A DNA stretch of 64,000 nucleotides from Clostridia bacterium (GTDB lineage Bacteria; Bacillota; Clostridia; Oscillospirales; Acutalibacteraceae). This document shows positions 8,613 to 18,438 of this stretch, piece after piece. The stretch spans positions 186,001-250,000 of the forward strand of contig JAFQVY010000001.1 in assembly GCA_017407755.1 (NCBI GenBank). The letters run 5' to 3'. Both the position numbers and the translations under genes were made by a program. Positions within the stretch are counted from its first letter, which is position 1; each line of letters opens with the position of its first letter. Under the pieces are notes generated by a model that did not search any database, was not told the DNA's origin, and worked only from the letters and a program-made list of their open reading frames with translations.

Positions 8613-9556
8613 TGGCTGATATCGTAACAAAAGCAACCAGAGAAAGCTTTGGCGAGGCTCTTTGCGAGCTTGCCAAAACTAACGAAGATATTATTGTTCT
8701 TGATGCTGACCTTGCAGGTGCTACCAAGACATCTATTTTCAAGAAAGAATTCCCTGAAAGATTCTTTGACTGCGGTATTGCCGAGGGCAATATGATTTGC
8801 GTTTCCGCAGGTCTTGCTTCCGCAGGTAAAATCCCCGTTGCCGCATCATTTGCGATGTTTGCAACAGGCAGAGCATACGAGCAAATCAGAAACTCTGTTG
8901 GTTACCCCCACTTAAACGTTAAAATTGCAGGCAGCCATGCAGGTATCTCAACAGGCGAAGACGGTGCTACTCACCAGTGCCTTGAGGACGTTGCTTTAAT
9001 GCGCACAATCCCCGGTATGACAGTTCTCTGCCCTGCTGACCACTATGAAATGAAAGCCGCCGCTAAGGCTGCTATTGAGCACGTTGGCCCTGTTTACATT
9101 CGTCTTGGCAGACTTGCTATTGACTCTTTCAACGACCCTGATACTTACGAGTTCGAGCTTGGCAAGGGTATCACCCTTCAGGAGGGTGATGACATCACCG
9201 TTATTGCTACAGGCTTAGTTGTCAACGAGTGCAGAAAGGCTTGCTTGAAGCTTAAAGAGGAAGGCATTAATGTTCGCCTTATCAATATCCACACCATCAA
9301 GCCTATTGACCGTGACATTGTAATCAAAGCCGCTAAGGAAACAGGCAAGATTATCACAGTTGAAGAGCATAATGTTATCGGCGGTCTTGGCGACGCTGTT
9401 ATTGAGGTAACAAGCGAAGAATGCCCCGTTAAGGTTCGCAAGGTTGGCGTTTACGACAGATACGGCTACTCAGGCCCCGCTTGGGAGCTTTTAGAGAAAT
9501 TCGGTCTTACCGAAACAGGTATCGCAGATGTTATCCGCGAAGAACTCAATAAGTAA
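8612..9556 (+). CDS. Transketolase, C-terminal subunit
   Basis: 314 residues. It supplies the pyrimidine-binding and C-terminal domains: DADLAGATKTSIFKKEFPERF, then FDCGIAEGNM, which contains the conserved Glu that activates TPP, and the C-terminal transketolase fold (VEEHNVIGGLGDAV). It forms the active enzyme with the preceding subunit. The ATG at 8612 overlaps the upstream stop by one base and is preceded by GGAGGGTGAG, so translation is coupled and the subunits are probably made in equal amounts. A terminator follows. Confidence 0.95.
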   Translation: MADIVTKATRESFGEALCELAKTNEDIIVLDADLAGATKTSIFKKEFPERFFDCGIAEGNMICVSAGLASAGKIPVAASFAMFATGRAYEQIRNSVGYPHLNVKIAGSHAGISTGEDGATHQCLEDVALMRTIPGMTVLCPADHYEMKAAAKAAIEHVGPVYIRLGRLAIDSFNDPDTYEFELGKGITLQEGDDITVIATGLVVNECRKACLKLKEEGINVRLINIHTIKPIDRDIVIKAAKETGKIITVEEHNVIGGLGDAVIEVTSEECPVKVRKVGVYDRYGYSGPAWELLEKFGLTETGIADVIREELNK

Positions 9557-9568
9557 TTAAGTTTACAA

Positions 9569-9603
9569 GCCCCGTCGTTAATAAAACGGCGGGTTTTGTT
9601 TTG
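9569..9603 (+). terminator. Terminator after the transketolase pair
   Basis: 9-bp stem CCCGTCGTT (9571-9579) / AACGGCGGG (9585-9593) with one G-T wobble, then a T-rich tail (9594-9602). Confidence 0.85.
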
Positions 9604-9673
9604 ACGTATATTCAACGGAATTTGTAACCTAACTTATATTTTTGCGACCTTATAGGTGAAGGGAGGAATTTCT

Positions 9674-10006
9674 ATGAAGAGGGTTTTAATTTTACTTATA
9701 GCTTTATTTGCTTTTACTTTTTTCGGTTGTGTACCAAATGTTGAACACGATTGCCAAGAGACCTACCACCCCGAAAATACCTATGCAATCCTACGTGCCG
9801 AGCAAGACCGCATAAACGAATTTCTGAAAAACTACACCTGCGGTGATTTTGTAACAAGCACTTATGTTGACGACTATCGAGAGGTTTTGGTGGTTGGAAT
9901 TAAGGACATAACCGATGAAAAAATTGAATTTTTCAAAGAAAACATCTCCGACAAGGATTTTATCGTCTTTGAAGAAGGCGGAAATATTGTTTTGACCACC
10001 GAATAA
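9674..10006 (+). CDS. Small lipoprotein of unknown function
   Basis: 110 residues. The N-terminus MKRVLILLIALFAF is a signal peptide that ends in a lipobox (TFFGC), so Cys19 is probably lipidated and the protein anchored outside the membrane. The mature part is short, polar and acidic, with the ordered pattern VTSTYVDDYREVLVVGIKD followed by a helix and FIVFEEGGNIVL. This resembles small two-strand/helix folds, but no family is recognised. GGGAGG (9661-9666) lies 7 nt before the ATG, which decides against the longer GTG start at 9656. It is transcribed towards the ribosomal block and ends at a shared hairpin. Confidence 0.75.
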   Translation: MKRVLILLIALFAFTFFGCVPNVEHDCQETYHPENTYAILRAEQDRINEFLKNYTCGDFVTSTYVDDYREVLVVGIKDITDEKIEFFKENISDKDFIVFEEGGNIVLTTE

Positions 10007-10036
10007 ATTAAATTTTAAGCCCGTGACTAACGGGCA

Positions 10037-10075
10037 TAAAAAAGAGGGTTGGCTTTAAGCCAACCCTCAATTATT
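10037..10075. terminator. Convergent terminator (end of the ribosomal operon and of the lipoprotein gene)
   Basis: A perfect 12-bp stem (10044-10055 with 10057-10068). On the minus strand it is followed by a run of six T's (A's at 10038-10043), ending the rplQ transcript. A second small hairpin at 10019-10035 (GCCCG/CGGGC) lies next to the lipoprotein gene. Confidence 0.85.
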
Positions 10076-10081
10076 TTACCC

Positions 10082-10423
10082 TTAGATAAGCTCGATGATT
10101 GCCATCTCAGCAGCGTCGCCGCGGCGGGGGCCAATCTTAGTGATTCTTGTGTAACCACCGTTTCTGTCCTTATACTTGGGTGCAATCTCCTTGAAGAGCT
10201 TGTATGTTACTTCCTCTTTTGTTACAAAAGACATAACCATACGCTTGTTGTGGAGATTATCCTCTTTAGCAATAGTGATCATCTTCTCGGCTAATGAAGA
10301 AACTTCTTTAGCACGAGTAACAGTTGTCTCTATTTTGCCGTTCTCGAAAAGGAAAGTAACCATAGCTCTGAGCATTGCTGTTCTGTGAGCTGTAGCTCTA
10401 CCTAACTTTCTTGTACCGGGCAT
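10082..10423 (-). CDS. rplQ: 50S ribosomal protein L17
   Basis: 113 residues, starting with the typical [20 protein letters not shown]17 binds the 23S rRNA near the exit tunnel. It is the last gene of the S10-spc-alpha block, 39 nt after rpoA, and a strong terminator follows. Sequence and position both agree with the standard Firmicutes order. Confidence 0.98.
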   Translation of the reverse strand: MPGTRKLGRATAHRTAMLRAMVTFLFENGKIETTVTRAKEVSSLAEKMITIAKEDNLHNKRMVMSFVTKEEVTYKLFKEIAPKYKDRNGGYTRITKIGPRRGDAAEMAIIELI

Positions 10424-10462
10424 TATATTTCACTCCTTATTAAGTGTAGTAATTGTAAAGGT

Positions 10463-11413
10463 TTATTCGTCCTCGCTGTGAAGACTGAAGCCAAGACTAT
10501 TAAGCTTCTGCATAACTTCCTCAAGGGACTTTCTGCCGAGGTTTCTAACCTTCATCATATCCTCTTCGGACTTGCTGATAAGGTCCTCAACAGTATTGAT
10601 ACCTGCACGCTTTAAGCAGTTGAAGGAACGAACAGAAAGGTCAAGCTCTTCAATAGTCATTTCAAGAGCCTTCTCCTTGCCACTGTCCTCTTTAACTACC
10701 ATAATCTCCTGACTGCCTCTGTCTGAGAGGTCAACAAAGAGGTTAAGGTGCTCGCAGATAACCTTAGCTGCAAGAGACACAGCCTCCTGAGCAGTGATAA
10801 CACCGTTTGTCCAAACGTCAAGAGTGAGCTTGTCATAGTCAGTAATCTGACCAACACGGGTGTTGTCAACAGTATAGTTTACCTTAAGAACAGGTGTATA
10901 AATGGAGTCAACAGGAAGGACACCGATAACATTGTTACCGGAAAGAGCCTTGTTCTTTTCTGCGGGAACATAGCCTCTGCCCTTGTCAAGTGTGATTTCC
11001 ATATTAAGCTTAGCGTCTTCGCCGAGAGTTGCAATGTGAAGCTCAGGTGTGAGAATCTCAACCTCACTGTCGCACTTAATCATATCGGCAGTAACTGTGC
11101 AGGGGCCTTCAGCAACAATTTCAACAGTCTTGGGACCGTTGCTGTTAAGCTTTGCAACCAAGCTCTTCATATTAAGAACGATTTCTGTAACGTCCTCTTT
11201 TACACCGGGAATGGTGGAAAACTCGTGGAGTACACCGTCAATCTTAATAGAATTAACTGCTACACCCTCAAGTGAGGAAAGCAGAACTCTTCTTAAAGAG
11301 TTGCCTAATGTGTTGCCAAAGCCTCTCTCTAAAGGCTCTACAACAAATCTGCCGTATTTGCCGTCGGCTGATAATTCGTCAACGTTGATTCTGGGCTTTT
11401 CAATTTCTATCAT
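10463..11413 (-). CDS. rpoA: DNA-directed RNA polymerase alpha subunit
   Basis: 316 residues. The N-terminal assembly domain includes [23 protein letters not shown], the classic alpha-NTD motif that contacts beta. The C-terminal domain (~250-316) has [19 protein letters not shown] and [11 protein letters not shown], the UP-element and activator contact surface. Alpha dimerises to start RNA polymerase assembly. It sits between rpsD and rplQ as in other Firmicutes. Confidence 0.98.
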   Translation of the reverse strand: MIEIEKPRINVDELSADGKYGRFVVEPLERGFGNTLGNSLRRVLLSSLEGVAVNSIKIDGVLHEFSTIPGVKEDVTEIVLNMKSLVAKLNSNGPKTVEIVAEGPCTVTADMIKCDSEVEILTPELHIATLGEDAKLNMEITLDKGRGYVPAEKNKALSGNNVIGVLPVDSIYTPVLKVNYTVDNTRVGQITDYDKLTLDVWTNGVITAQEAVSLAAKVICEHLNLFVDLSDRGSQEIMVVKEDSGKEKALEMTIEELDLSVRSFNCLKRAGINTVEDLISKSEEDMMKVRNLGRKSLEEVMQKLNSLGFSLHSEDE

Positions 11414-11484
11414 GCAATAATCCTCCTTAACATTTTCAGCAACCTGCTGAGATGTGTGTAAACCTGCGAAAAAAATGATGCAGA

Positions 11485-12087
11485 TTACTTGGAGTACAAC
11501 TCAACGATGAGGTGCTCTTCTACGGGGAAGTCGATATCGTCTCTCTGAGGAGCTGCGATTACTTTACCGCCGAGAAGGTTAGCATCCTTCTGGAGCCACT
11601 TAGGAGCAGGAACAGATGCATTCTCGCCGTCAGCAATAGCCTTGAAACGAGTTGTAGCACGGCTCTTCTCCTTAACTTCGATAACATCGCCAACCTTTAC
11701 AAGATAGGAAGGAATGTTTACTTTCTTACCGTTTACTGTGAAGTGAGCGTGGTTAACGAGCTGACGAGCCTCTCTTCTTGTAGCTGCAAGACCAAGTCTG
11801 TAAACTACGTTGTCAAGTCTTGTCTCGATAATTGTGAGCAGTGCCTCACCTGTTTTACCCTCTGCCTTTTCAGCCTTCTCATAGTAAGCTCTGAACTGCT
11901 TTTCGAGAATGCCGTAGATAAACTTTACCTTCTGCTTCTCGGTAAGCTGCATTGAGTATTCGCTCTTCTTCTTTCTCATATTACCGCCGGGGTTCTTGTT
12001 AGAAGTCTTCTTAGAGTAACCCATAACAGCGGGGGAAATGCCAAGTGTTCTGCAACGCTTAGCAATAGGCTGCATATTCTTTGCCAT
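11485..12087 (-). CDS. rpsD: 30S ribosomal protein S4
   Basis: 200 residues. The S4 RNA-binding domain is visible in the middle ([42 protein letters not shown]). S4 is a primary 16S rRNA binder that starts assembly of the 30S body. No zinc cysteines occur at the N-terminus, so it is the zinc-free form. It lies between rpsK and rpoA. Confidence 0.98.
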   Translation of the reverse strand: MAKNMQPIAKRCRTLGISPAVMGYSKKTSNKNPGGNMRKKKSEYSMQLTEKQKVKFIYGILEKQFRAYYEKAEKAEGKTGEALLTIIETRLDNVVYRLGLAATRREARQLVNHAHFTVNGKKVNIPSYLVKVGDVIEVKEKSRATTRFKAIADGENASVPAPKWLQKDANLLGGKVIAAPQRDDIDFPVEEHLIVELYSK

Positions 12088-12102
12088 ATTCTTTACCTCC
12101 TA

Positions 12103-12504
12103 TTATACACGTCTTCTCTTGGGAGGACGGCATCCGTTGTGGGGAATCGGAGTTACGTCTTTAATCATAGTAACCTCGAGACCTGCTGTCTGTAATGCAC
12201 GGATAGCTGCCTCACGGCCCTGTCCGGGACCCTTAACGTAAACGTCAACGGACTTCATACCGTGCTCCATAGCTGCCTTTGCAGCTGTTTCTGCTGCAGA
12301 CTGAGCTGCGAAGGGAGTGGACTTTCTGGAACCTCTGAAGCCAAGCTCACCAGCGCTTGCCCAAGAAATTGCATTACCGTGAACATCGGAGATAGTAACA
12401 ATTGTGTTGTTAAAAGTAGACTGAATGTGTGCTGCGCCCTTCTCGATATTCTTTCTCTCACGGCGACGGCGTACAGTCTTTTTAGTTGTAGCTTTTGCTG
12501 CCAT
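12103..12504 (-). CDS. rpsK: 30S ribosomal protein S11
   Basis: 133 residues with a basic N-terminus ([16 protein letters not shown]), [16 protein letters not shown] and the C-terminal [10 protein letters not shown] typical of S11. It lines the platform near the mRNA exit of the 30S subunit. The gap to rpsM is 14 nt and to rpsD 15 nt. Confidence 0.98.
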   Translation of the reverse strand: MAAKATTKKTVRRRRERKNIEKGAAHIQSTFNNTIVTISDVHGNAISWASAGELGFRGSRKSTPFAAQSAAETAAKAAMEHGMKSVDVYVKGPGQGREAAIRALQTAGLEVTMIKDVTPIPHNGCRPPKRRRV

Positions 12505-12518
12505 TTGCTTTCTCCTCC

Positions 12519-12887
12519 TTACTTCTTCTTATTGGCCATGGTCTTTCTGGGACCCTTACGGGTACGAGCGTTTGTCTTGGAACGCTGACCTCTTACAGGC
12601 AGGCCCTTTCTGTGGCGAACACCACGGTAGCAGCCGATTTCAATAAGTCTCTTAATGTCAAAAGCAACGTCACGGCGAAGATCACCTTCAACGCGGCAGT
12701 TGTGGTCAATATACTCTCTGAGTTTGGAAATATCATCCTCTGTAAGGTCTCTAACGCGAACGTCGGGATCTACACCTGTGGATGCGAGGATATCGTTAGC
12801 GGTCTTTCTACCAATACCATAGATATAGGTCAAACCGATTTCGATTCTTTTGTCTCTGGGCAAGTCAACACCTGCTATACGAGCCAT
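12519..12887 (-). CDS. rpsM: 30S ribosomal protein S13
   Basis: 122 residues with [22 protein letters not shown]..., the helix-two-turn-helix region, and a basic C-terminal tail ([17 protein letters not shown]) that reaches the P-site tRNA. It follows rpmJ after a 78-nt gap, one of the larger gaps inside the operon. Confidence 0.98.
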   Translation of the reverse strand: MARIAGVDLPRDKRIEIGLTYIYGIGRKTANDILASTGVDPDVRVRDLTEDDISKLREYIDHNCRVEGDLRRDVAFDIKRLIEIGCYRGVRHRKGLPVRGQRSKTNARTRKGPRKTMANKKK

Positions 12888-12965
12888 ATTGGTTGCACCT
12901 CCATAAAATGCTTAAAATTTGATTTTTGCAGATTCTTCTGCATTGGTAAAGACTTTGCTAATAAA

Positions 12966-13079
12966 TTAGCCCTGTCTCTGCTTGTGCTTGGGGTTTTCGC
13001 AGATAACCATAATTCTGCCTTTTCTCTTGATAACCTTGCACTTTTCGCAGATTTTCTTTACTGAAGGTCTGACTTTCAT
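12966..13079 (-). CDS. rpmJ: 50S ribosomal protein L36
   Basis: A 37-residue gene found by reading the gap between rpsM and infA. It starts [19 protein letters not shown] and ends NPKHKQRQG. The C11-x2-C14 ... C27 ... H32 pattern is the zinc-binding (C+) form of L36. Position after infA matches the canonical order. Confidence 0.95.
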   Translation of the reverse strand: MKVRPSVKKICEKCKVIKRKGRIMVICENPKHKQRQG

Positions 13080-13120
13080 TAGTTAATCATTCCTTTCTTA
13101 GAGTTAAGTAGTTGATTTTC

Positions 13121-13339
13121 TTACTTTGAGCGCCATGTAATTCTGCCGCGGGTAAGGTCGTAGGGAGACATCTCAACCGTAACCTTATCGCCGGGAAGAA
13201 TACGAATGAAGTTCATTCTCAGCTTGCCGCTAATAACAGCCAGAATCTTGTGGCCGTTAGGAAGCTCTACCGTAAACTGAGCGTTGGGAAGAGCATCGAC
13301 AACTGTACCTTCTATTTCAATAACATCCTGCTTTGACAT
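13121..13339 (-). CDS. infA: Translation initiation factor IF-1
   Basis: 72 residues, a single OB-fold: [20 protein letters not shown], then [24 protein letters not shown] and [16 protein letters not shown]. It occupies the A site during initiation and assists IF-2 and IF-3. It lies between the KOW-domain gene and rpmJ. Confidence 0.98.
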   Translation of the reverse strand: MSKQDVIEIEGTVVDALPNAQFTVELPNGHKILAVISGKLRMNFIRILPGDKVTVEMSPYDLTRGRITWRSK

Positions 13340-13356
13340 AGGATAACCTCCGAAAA

Positions 13357-13593
13357 TTAATCCTCCCTGAATATTCTCAGGGCTTTTCTTATATTGCGGT
13401 TAGTGTCCATTGAATGGGACAAAACTGTGTTTGTAACTGTGAGGTGAATGGGATTTTTCTTTTTTGGATTTTCCACCTTACGGCGTTTACCGTCTGCAAT
13501 AAAAACCCATTTCTCATCACTTTTTACAACTACAAAGAAGCCTTCTTTGTCACGGCCTGCCTTAGCCTTAACAACAGTGCCAACAGGTATCAT
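13357..13593 (-). CDS. KOW-domain RNA-binding protein (L14e/L27e-like)
   Basis: 78 residues. The N-terminal half ([21 protein letters not shown]) is a KOW-type motif of the kind in ribosomal L14e/L27e-like proteins; the rest is basic. Short KOW proteins are found in this same position between map and infA in many Clostridia; the molecular role is not established, but ribosome or rRNA binding is the natural guess. Its ATG overlaps the map stop by 4 nt, which indicates coupled translation. Confidence 0.8.
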   Translation of the reverse strand: MIPVGTVVKAKAGRDKEGFFVVVKSDEKWVFIADGKRRKVENPKKKNPIHLTVTNTVLSHSMDTNRNIRKALRIFRED

Positions 13594-14357
13594 AAATGTA
13601 CCTCTCTGTCCGCTATTGTTAAAATCTTGGGACCGTCGGGCGTAATGGCAATTGTGTGCTCGAAGTGAGCCGATAAACTGCCGTCAACAGTGACGGTAGT
13701 CCAGTCGTCATTGAGCACCTTTACCTTATAGTCGCCCATATTGACCATAGGTTCAATGGCAATAGTCATACCGGGAATAAGTCTCGGTCCCCTGCCGGGA
13801 GTACCGAAATTAGGTACGCTGGGTTCTTCGTGTAAATTCGCACCTACGCCGTGGCCGACAAAATCTCGTACCACCGAGTAACTGCGATCTTCGACATACT
13901 TCTGAACTGCTGAGGAAATGTCGCCTACGCGACCTCCTGCCTTTGCCGCTTTTATTCCCTCATAAAGCGACTCTCTGGTAGCGTCCATAAGCCTCTTAGC
14001 TTCCTCACTTACATCTCCGCAAGGGAAAGTGTAAGCGTTGTCGCCGTGAAAGCCGTCGATAAAAGCACCGACGTCAATCGAGACTATGTCGCCCTCTCTG
14101 AGAATACAATTCTTGGAAGGTATGCCATGGATAACCACGTTATTTACAGAAATGCAGGAGCTTGCGGGAAAATCGCCGTAACCGAGGAAGGATGGGGTTG
14201 CACCCTGACGCTCGATATACTTGCGGATATTCTGGTCGATTTCAAAGGTTGTTACACCGGGTTCAACCATTGTGCCTGCAAGCTTAAGCACATTTGCAGA
14301 TATCCTGCACGCGAGCTCCATGGCTTTAAGCTCGCGTGCAGATTTGATAACTATCAT
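13590..14357 (-). CDS. map: Methionine aminopeptidase, type I
   Basis: 255 residues. The two-metal site ligands of the MetAP family are visible in IDVGAFIDGFHGDNAYTF (two Asp), GHGVG (His) and the Glu of IAIEPMVN and of the C-terminal FEHTIAI. It removes the N-terminal Met from new proteins. Coding starts 4 nt after the adk stop and ends in a 4-nt overlap with the KOW gene. Confidence 0.97.
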   Translation of the reverse strand: MIVIKSARELKAMELACRISANVLKLAGTMVEPGVTTFEIDQNIRKYIERQGATPSFLGYGDFPASSCISVNNVVIHGIPSKNCILREGDIVSIDVGAFIDGFHGDNAYTFPCGDVSEEAKRLMDATRESLYEGIKAAKAGGRVGDISSAVQKYVEDRSYSVVRDFVGHGVGANLHEEPSVPNFGTPGRGPRLIPGMTIAIEPMVNMGDYKVKVLNDDWTTVTVDGSLSAHFEHTIAITPDGPKILTIADREVHL

Positions 14358-14361
14358 CAGC

Positions 14362-14994
14362 TTACGCCTCTAATGCCTTTAAAGTAAGGGCTGTGGTATC
14401 TTCTACCTTGTCCTGTCCTTCAACGATATAGAGCTTGCCCTGAGCCTGATAGTAGTCCTTAAGGGGCTCTGTTTCGTTGTGATAGATTTCGAGACGTGCC
14501 TTAATGGTATCAATGTGATCGTCCTTGCGCTGAACAAGGGTGCCTGCACAATCGTCGCAAACGCCTTCCACCTTGGGCTTTAAGTCAACAATGTGGTAAG
14601 GTCTGCCGCACTTTTCGCAGACACGGCGTCCGGAAAGTCTGGAAGCGATAACCTCGTCGGCAACCTCAATAGAAATTGCTTTGTCGATTACGATACCCAT
14701 TTTATCCAGAGCCTCGGCCTGAGGAATGGTTCTGGGGAAGCCGTCAAGAATGAAGCCGTTTTTGCAGTCGTCATTCTGAAGTCTTTCTTCAATAATGCCG
14801 ATAACAACCTCATCAGGAACAAGCTTACCGCTGTCCATAAAGGACTTGGCCTTAAGTCCCATCTCTGTGCCGTTTTTCAGTGCCTCTCTGATAATGTTAC
14901 CAGTAGAGATTGTGGGAATTGAGAGGTGCTCGCAGATAACTGCTGCCTGTGTACCTTTGCCGGCACCGGGAGCACCTAAGAGAATAATATTCAT
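14362..14994 (-). CDS. adk: Adenylate kinase (zinc-binding lid)
   Basis: 210 residues. The P-loop is GAPGAGKGTQ, and the LID domain carries a CEKCGRPYHI ... CDDCAG four-cysteine zinc knuckle, typical of Gram-positive enzymes. The DGFPRT motif is present. It interconverts AMP, ADP and ATP. The secY-adk-map order is conserved in Firmicutes. AAGGAGG lies upstream of the ATG. Confidence 0.98.
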   Translation of the reverse strand: MNIILLGAPGAGKGTQAAVICEHLSIPTISTGNIIREALKNGTEMGLKAKSFMDSGKLVPDEVVIGIIEERLQNDDCKNGFILDGFPRTIPQAEALDKMGIVIDKAISIEVADEVIASRLSGRRVCEKCGRPYHIVDLKPKVEGVCDDCAGTLVQRKDDHIDTIKARLEIYHNETEPLKDYYQAQGKLYIVEGQDKVEDTTALTLKALEA

Positions 14995-15017
14995 TATATA
15001 ATCCTCCTTGCGGTTAA

Positions 15018-16349
15018 TTAGTCAAGAAAACCTCTGTAATGACGCATCATCATCTGGCTTTCCATCTGCTTAACTGTCTCGATAGCAACACCAACCATAA
15101 TGATTACGGAAGTACCGCCCATTGAGAGGTTCTGCATATTGCCTGCCATTGTGAAGATGGAAGGAACAATTGCAATAAAGGAAAGGAACAATGCACCGAT
15201 TAAGGTAATTCTGGACAAAATCTTGCGGATAAACTCAGCAGTAGGCTGACCGGGACGAATGCCGGGGATTGTGCCGTTGTTCTGCTTAAGGTTATTGGCC
15301 ATTTCCACAGGATTATACTGAATCTGAGTATAAAAGTATGCAAATGCGAGAACTAAAACGAACTCGAGCACGATGTAGAGCCAGCCTGAAGGACTGAGAG
15401 CTCTGAAGAAGCCGTCCCAGAAGCCACCTGCTGAAGGTGTCCAGAAAGCTCTGATTGTGCTGGGGATTGAGAGGATAGATGTTGCGAAGATTACGGGCAT
15501 AACGCCGCCAAGTGCTACCTTAATAGGCATGTGGCTTGACTGGCCGCCGTACATCTTTCTGCCAACAACTCTCTTTGCATACTGAATGGGAATTCTTCTC
15601 TCTGCATCCTGCATAAAGCAGATAACCCAGATAACGATGAGGAAGAGAAGGATAAATGCAGGAACAAGGAAGTAGTACTGAATCTGACCGTACTGGGTAG
15701 CCATTGACCAGTAGCTGGGGATGTTCTTGTTGAGGGGGAACATATAGTAGATTGTCATAGGAAGACGAGCTACGATACCAGCAAAGAGGAGGATGGAAAT
15801 ACCATTACCGATACCCTTTGTGTTAATCTGCTCACCAAGCCACATCATAAATGCTGTACCTGCTGTGAAAATCATTATAATAACAATAGCTGCAAACCAA
15901 ACTGCTACGCCATCAGTAAGAATCTTCTGATTGTTGAGGTAGAAGAAGTAAGCTGTACCCTGGATAAGACCAAGAACTACTGTTAAATAACGTGTGATTG
16001 TAGCAATCTTCTTTCTGCCGTCTTCGCCCTCTTTTGAAAGTCTCTCAAGTGCAGGGATAGCTACACACAAAAGCTGCATAATAATGGAGCTGTTGATGTA
16101 AGGTGTGATACCCATTGCAAAGATTGTGGCGTTACCAAAAGCGCCGCCGGACATTGTATTGAGGTATGCGAAAATGGAGTTTGTAGCGGCATCGCCGCCA
16201 CCGAAAGTAAGCTGACTTAATGCTGTCATATCAAGAAAAGGAACAGGAATAACTGAACCGATTCTGAAAATCACGATAATAAGAAGTGTAAAGAGAATCT
16301 TCTTTCTTAAATCGGGAATTGACCAAGCATTTCTAAGTGTCTTAAACAA
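15018..16349 (-). CDS. secY: Protein translocase subunit SecY
   Basis: 443 residues with ten predicted membrane helices. Conserved blocks include ALERLSKEGEDGRKKIA, the region near GGVMPVIFATS, and the C-terminal MRHYRGFLD. It forms the SecYEG protein-conducting channel. The first codon is TTG at 16349, placed directly after the rplO TAA (TAATTG, no spacer), and AGAGGTGA in the end of rplO serves as the ribosome binding site. So secY translation is probably coupled to rplO. Confidence 0.97.
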   Translation of the reverse strand: MFKTLRNAWSIPDLRKKILFTLLIIVIFRIGSVIPVPFLDMTALSQLTFGGGDAATNSIFAYLNTMSGGAFGNATIFAMGITPYINSSIIMQLLCVAIPALERLSKEGEDGRKKIATITRYLTVVLGLIQGTAYFFYLNNQKILTDGVAVWFAAIVIIMIFTAGTAFMMWLGEQINTKGIGNGISILLFAGIVARLPMTIYYMFPLNKNIPSYWSMATQYGQIQYYFLVPAFILLFLIVIWVICFMQDAERRIPIQYAKRVVGRKMYGGQSSHMPIKVALGGVMPVIFATSILSIPSTIRAFWTPSAGGFWDGFFRALSPSGWLYIVLEFVLVLAFAYFYTQIQYNPVEMANNLKQNNGTIPGIRPGQPTAEFIRKILSRITLIGALFLSFIAIVPSIFTMAGNMQNLSMGGTSVIIMVGVAIETVKQMESQMMMRHYRGFLD

Positions 16350-16790
16350 TTAGATCACCTCTGCCTTTCCGCCTGCGGCCTCGATTTTAGCCTTAGCAGA
16401 CTCAGAAAAAGCAGAAACCTGAACTGTTAAATTCTTAGTGAGATTACCGTTGCCGAGGATTTTAACACCGTCAAAAGAATTCTTGATGATGCCTGCCTCA
16501 ACTAAAGAAGCAACTGTAACAACTGCACCGTTTTCAAATTTCTCGAGTGTGCCAACATTTACGGATACGATATTCTTAGCAAAGATATTGTTAAAACCAC
16601 GCTTGGGAAGACGTCTCTGAAGGGGCATCTGACCGCCTTCGAAACCTACTCTCATACCGCGGCCTGCTCTTGCCTTCTGACCCTTGTGACCCTTACCGGA
16701 AGTTTTGCCCCAGCCTGAGCCGTGACCTCTACCGATTCTCTTAGCGTCCTTTTTGGAGCCCTCAGCAGGAGAAAGTTCGTAAAGTTTCAT
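16350..16790 (-). CDS. rplO: 50S ribosomal protein L15
   Basis: 146 residues: [41 protein letters not shown] is the flexible basic N-terminus of L15, and RLPKRGFNN follows. It is a late-assembling 50S protein. Its TAA directly abuts the TTG start of secY. Confidence 0.98.
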   Translation of the reverse strand: MKLYELSPAEGSKKDAKRIGRGHGSGWGKTSGKGHKGQKARAGRGMRVGFEGGQMPLQRRLPKRGFNNIFAKNIVSVNVGTLEKFENGAVVTVASLVEAGIIKNSFDGVKILGNGNLTKNLTVQVSAFSESAKAKIEAAGGKAEVI

Positions 16791-16805
16791 TTTCTCGCAC
16801 CTCCT

Positions 16806-16973
16806 TTAAGCTTCAACCTCAATGAGGTGGATAATCTTTGCTACCTTACCCTTTGTCTGGGGATTATCGGGCTGCTCTGTAACATCGCCGATTTTCTTAA
16901 GACCAAGAGCGTGTGCAGTAGCAATCTGATCTTTCTTAGAGCCGATGAGGCTTTTTACTAACTTGATTTTCAT
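16806..16973 (-). CDS. rpmD: 50S ribosomal protein L30
   Basis: A 55-residue gene read from the gap between rplO and rps[21 protein letters not shown] followed by [22 protein letters not shown], the classic L30 pattern. It is the standard gene between S5 and L15 in the spc operon. Confidence 0.95.
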   Translation of the reverse strand: MKIKLVKSLIGSKKDQIATAHALGLKKIGDVTEQPDNPQTKGKVAKIIHLIEVEA

Positions 16974-16987
16974 TATAAAAGCCTCCC

Positions 16988-17488
16988 TTACAGAATTTCT
17001 TTAACGGACTTGCCACGAACTGCAGCAACTTCTTCTGCTGTTCTTAAAGACATAAGACCCTGGAATGTAGCACGAACAACGTTGCAGGGATTGTTAGAAC
17101 GAAGAGCCTTTGTTCTGATATCCTTAATACCTGCTGTCTCAACAACAGCACGTACTGCACCGCCTGCGATAACACCGGTACCGGGAGCAGCGGGCTTAAG
17201 TAAAACTCTGCCTGCGCCGTATGCACCGATTACTTCATGAGGAATTGTAGTACCTCTTAAAGCGATTTTAACGAGGTTCTTCTTTGCATCCTCAATACCC
17301 TTGCGAATTGCATCGGGAACTTCGCCTGCTTTACCGATACCGAAACCGATTGTTCCGTTACCGTCGCCTACAACAACGAGTGCTGCAAACTTGTAGATAC
17401 GACCGCCCTTTACGGTCTTAGATACACGGTTAATAGCTACTACGCGCTCAGTGAGCTCCATTGTAGCTGCGTCAATAATGTTAGCCAA
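16988..17488 (-). CDS. rpsE: 30S ribosomal protein S5
   Basis: 166 residues: [23 protein letters not shown] is the N-terminal dsRNA-binding-like domain, with [17 protein letters not shown] and [15 protein letters not shown] in the C-terminal part. It affects decoding accuracy and mRNA unwinding. Confidence 0.98.
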   Translation of the reverse strand: MANIIDAATMELTERVVAINRVSKTVKGGRIYKFAALVVVGDGNGTIGFGIGKAGEVPDAIRKGIEDAKKNLVKIALRGTTIPHEVIGAYGAGRVLLKPAAPGTGVIAGGAVRAVVETAGIKDIRTKALRSNNPCNVVRATFQGLMSLRTAEEVAAVRGKSVKEIL

Positions 17489-17506
17489 AGTAATTCCTCC
17501 CCTTCC

Positions 17507-17866
17507 TTAGAAATTGAGGCCGCTCTCGCGAGCGCCTTCGGCCAATTCCTTAACACGGCCGTGATAAATGTTACCGCCTCTGTCAAATACAACATCAACG
17601 ATATTCTTTTCTTTTGCTCTTTCAGCAACGAGCTTGCCAACTGCCTTAGCAGCTTCTTTGTTACCGCCGTTACCCTCAATAGCCTTATCAAGTGAGGATG
17701 CAGAAACCAGTGTAACACCGTTTACGTCATCAATAATCTGAGCGTAGATGTTATTTGTGGAGCGATATACACAAAGACGGGGGCATGCGGGTGTACCGCT
17801 AACCTTGCCGCGTACTCTCTTATGTCTTTTAACGCGGGCGATTTTTCTATCGGTTTTATTAACCAT
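17507..17866 (-). CDS. rplR: 50S ribosomal protein L18
   Basis: 119 residues with a basic N-terminus and [23 protein letters not shown], then [21 protein letters not shown], both L18 signatures. It binds 5S rRNA. The gaps to rplF and rpsE are 18 nt each. Confidence 0.98.
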   Translation of the reverse strand: MVNKTDRKIARVKRHKRVRGKVSGTPACPRLCVYRSTNNIYAQIIDDVNGVTLVSASSLDKAIEGNGGNKEAAKAVGKLVAERAKEKNIVDVVFDRGGNIYHGRVKELAEGARESGLNF

Positions 17867-17884
17867 TCTTGTTCACTCCTTAAA

Positions 17885-18424
17885 TTATTTCTTACCGGTT
17901 TTGCCTTCCTTGCGGCGGATAACTTCGTCAACATACTTGATGCCCTTGCCCTTGTAAGGCTCGGGAGGACGCTTAGCACGTACTTCGGCTGCAAACTGAC
18001 CTACCTTTTGCTTGTCAATGCCGTTAATGATAATCTTATTGGGACCGGGAGCCTCAATAGTAATATCCTCGTTATCGGATACGATTACCTGATGGGAGTA
18101 GCCAAGGTTCATAACTAAATCCTTGCCCTGCTTCTGTACACGGTAACCAACACCGTTAACCTCGAGCTCCTTCTTGAAGCCCTCGGATACACCGATAATC
18201 ATGTTAGAGATGAGAGTTCTTGTTAAACCGTGAAGTGAACGGTTCTCCTTCTCATCGTTGGGACGGCTTACAGTAATAACTGCACCGTCAATCTCGACTG
18301 TCATATTGGGGTGAATCTTCTGAGTAAGTGTACCCTTAGCACCCTTAACAGTGATTACGCCGTTTTCGAATTTAGCTTCTACGCCGGCGGGAATATTTAT
18401 AGGTTTTCTTCCAATTCGAGACAT
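17885..18424 (-). CDS. rplF: 50S ribosomal protein L6
   Basis: 179 residues starting MSRIGRKPINIPAGV, with the C-terminal signature (RAKRPPEPYKGKGIKY) of L6. The start at 18424 is preceded 7 nt upstream by AGGAGG; the longer frame from 18445 would overlap the rpsH stop and is rejected. Confidence 0.97.
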   Translation of the reverse strand: MSRIGRKPINIPAGVEAKFENGVITVKGAKGTLTQKIHPNMTVEIDGAVITVSRPNDEKENRSLHGLTRTLISNMIIGVSEGFKKELEVNGVGYRVQKQGKDLVMNLGYSHQVIVSDNEDITIEAPGPNKIIINGIDKQKVGQFAAEVRAKRPPEPYKGKGIKYVDEVIRRKEGKTGKK

Positions 18425-18438
18425 CTTCGCACCTCCTA

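Noticed and set aside
10017..10036. Terminator at the small hairpin after the lipoprotein gene
   Set aside because: The stem is only 5 bp and it is followed by A's, not T's, on the plus strand; the stronger hairpin next to it is the better terminator.
10748..11275. A 175-codon open frame on the plus strand inside rpoA
   Set aside because: It is antisense to a confidently identified housekeeping gene, has no ribosome binding site and shows no protein family features.
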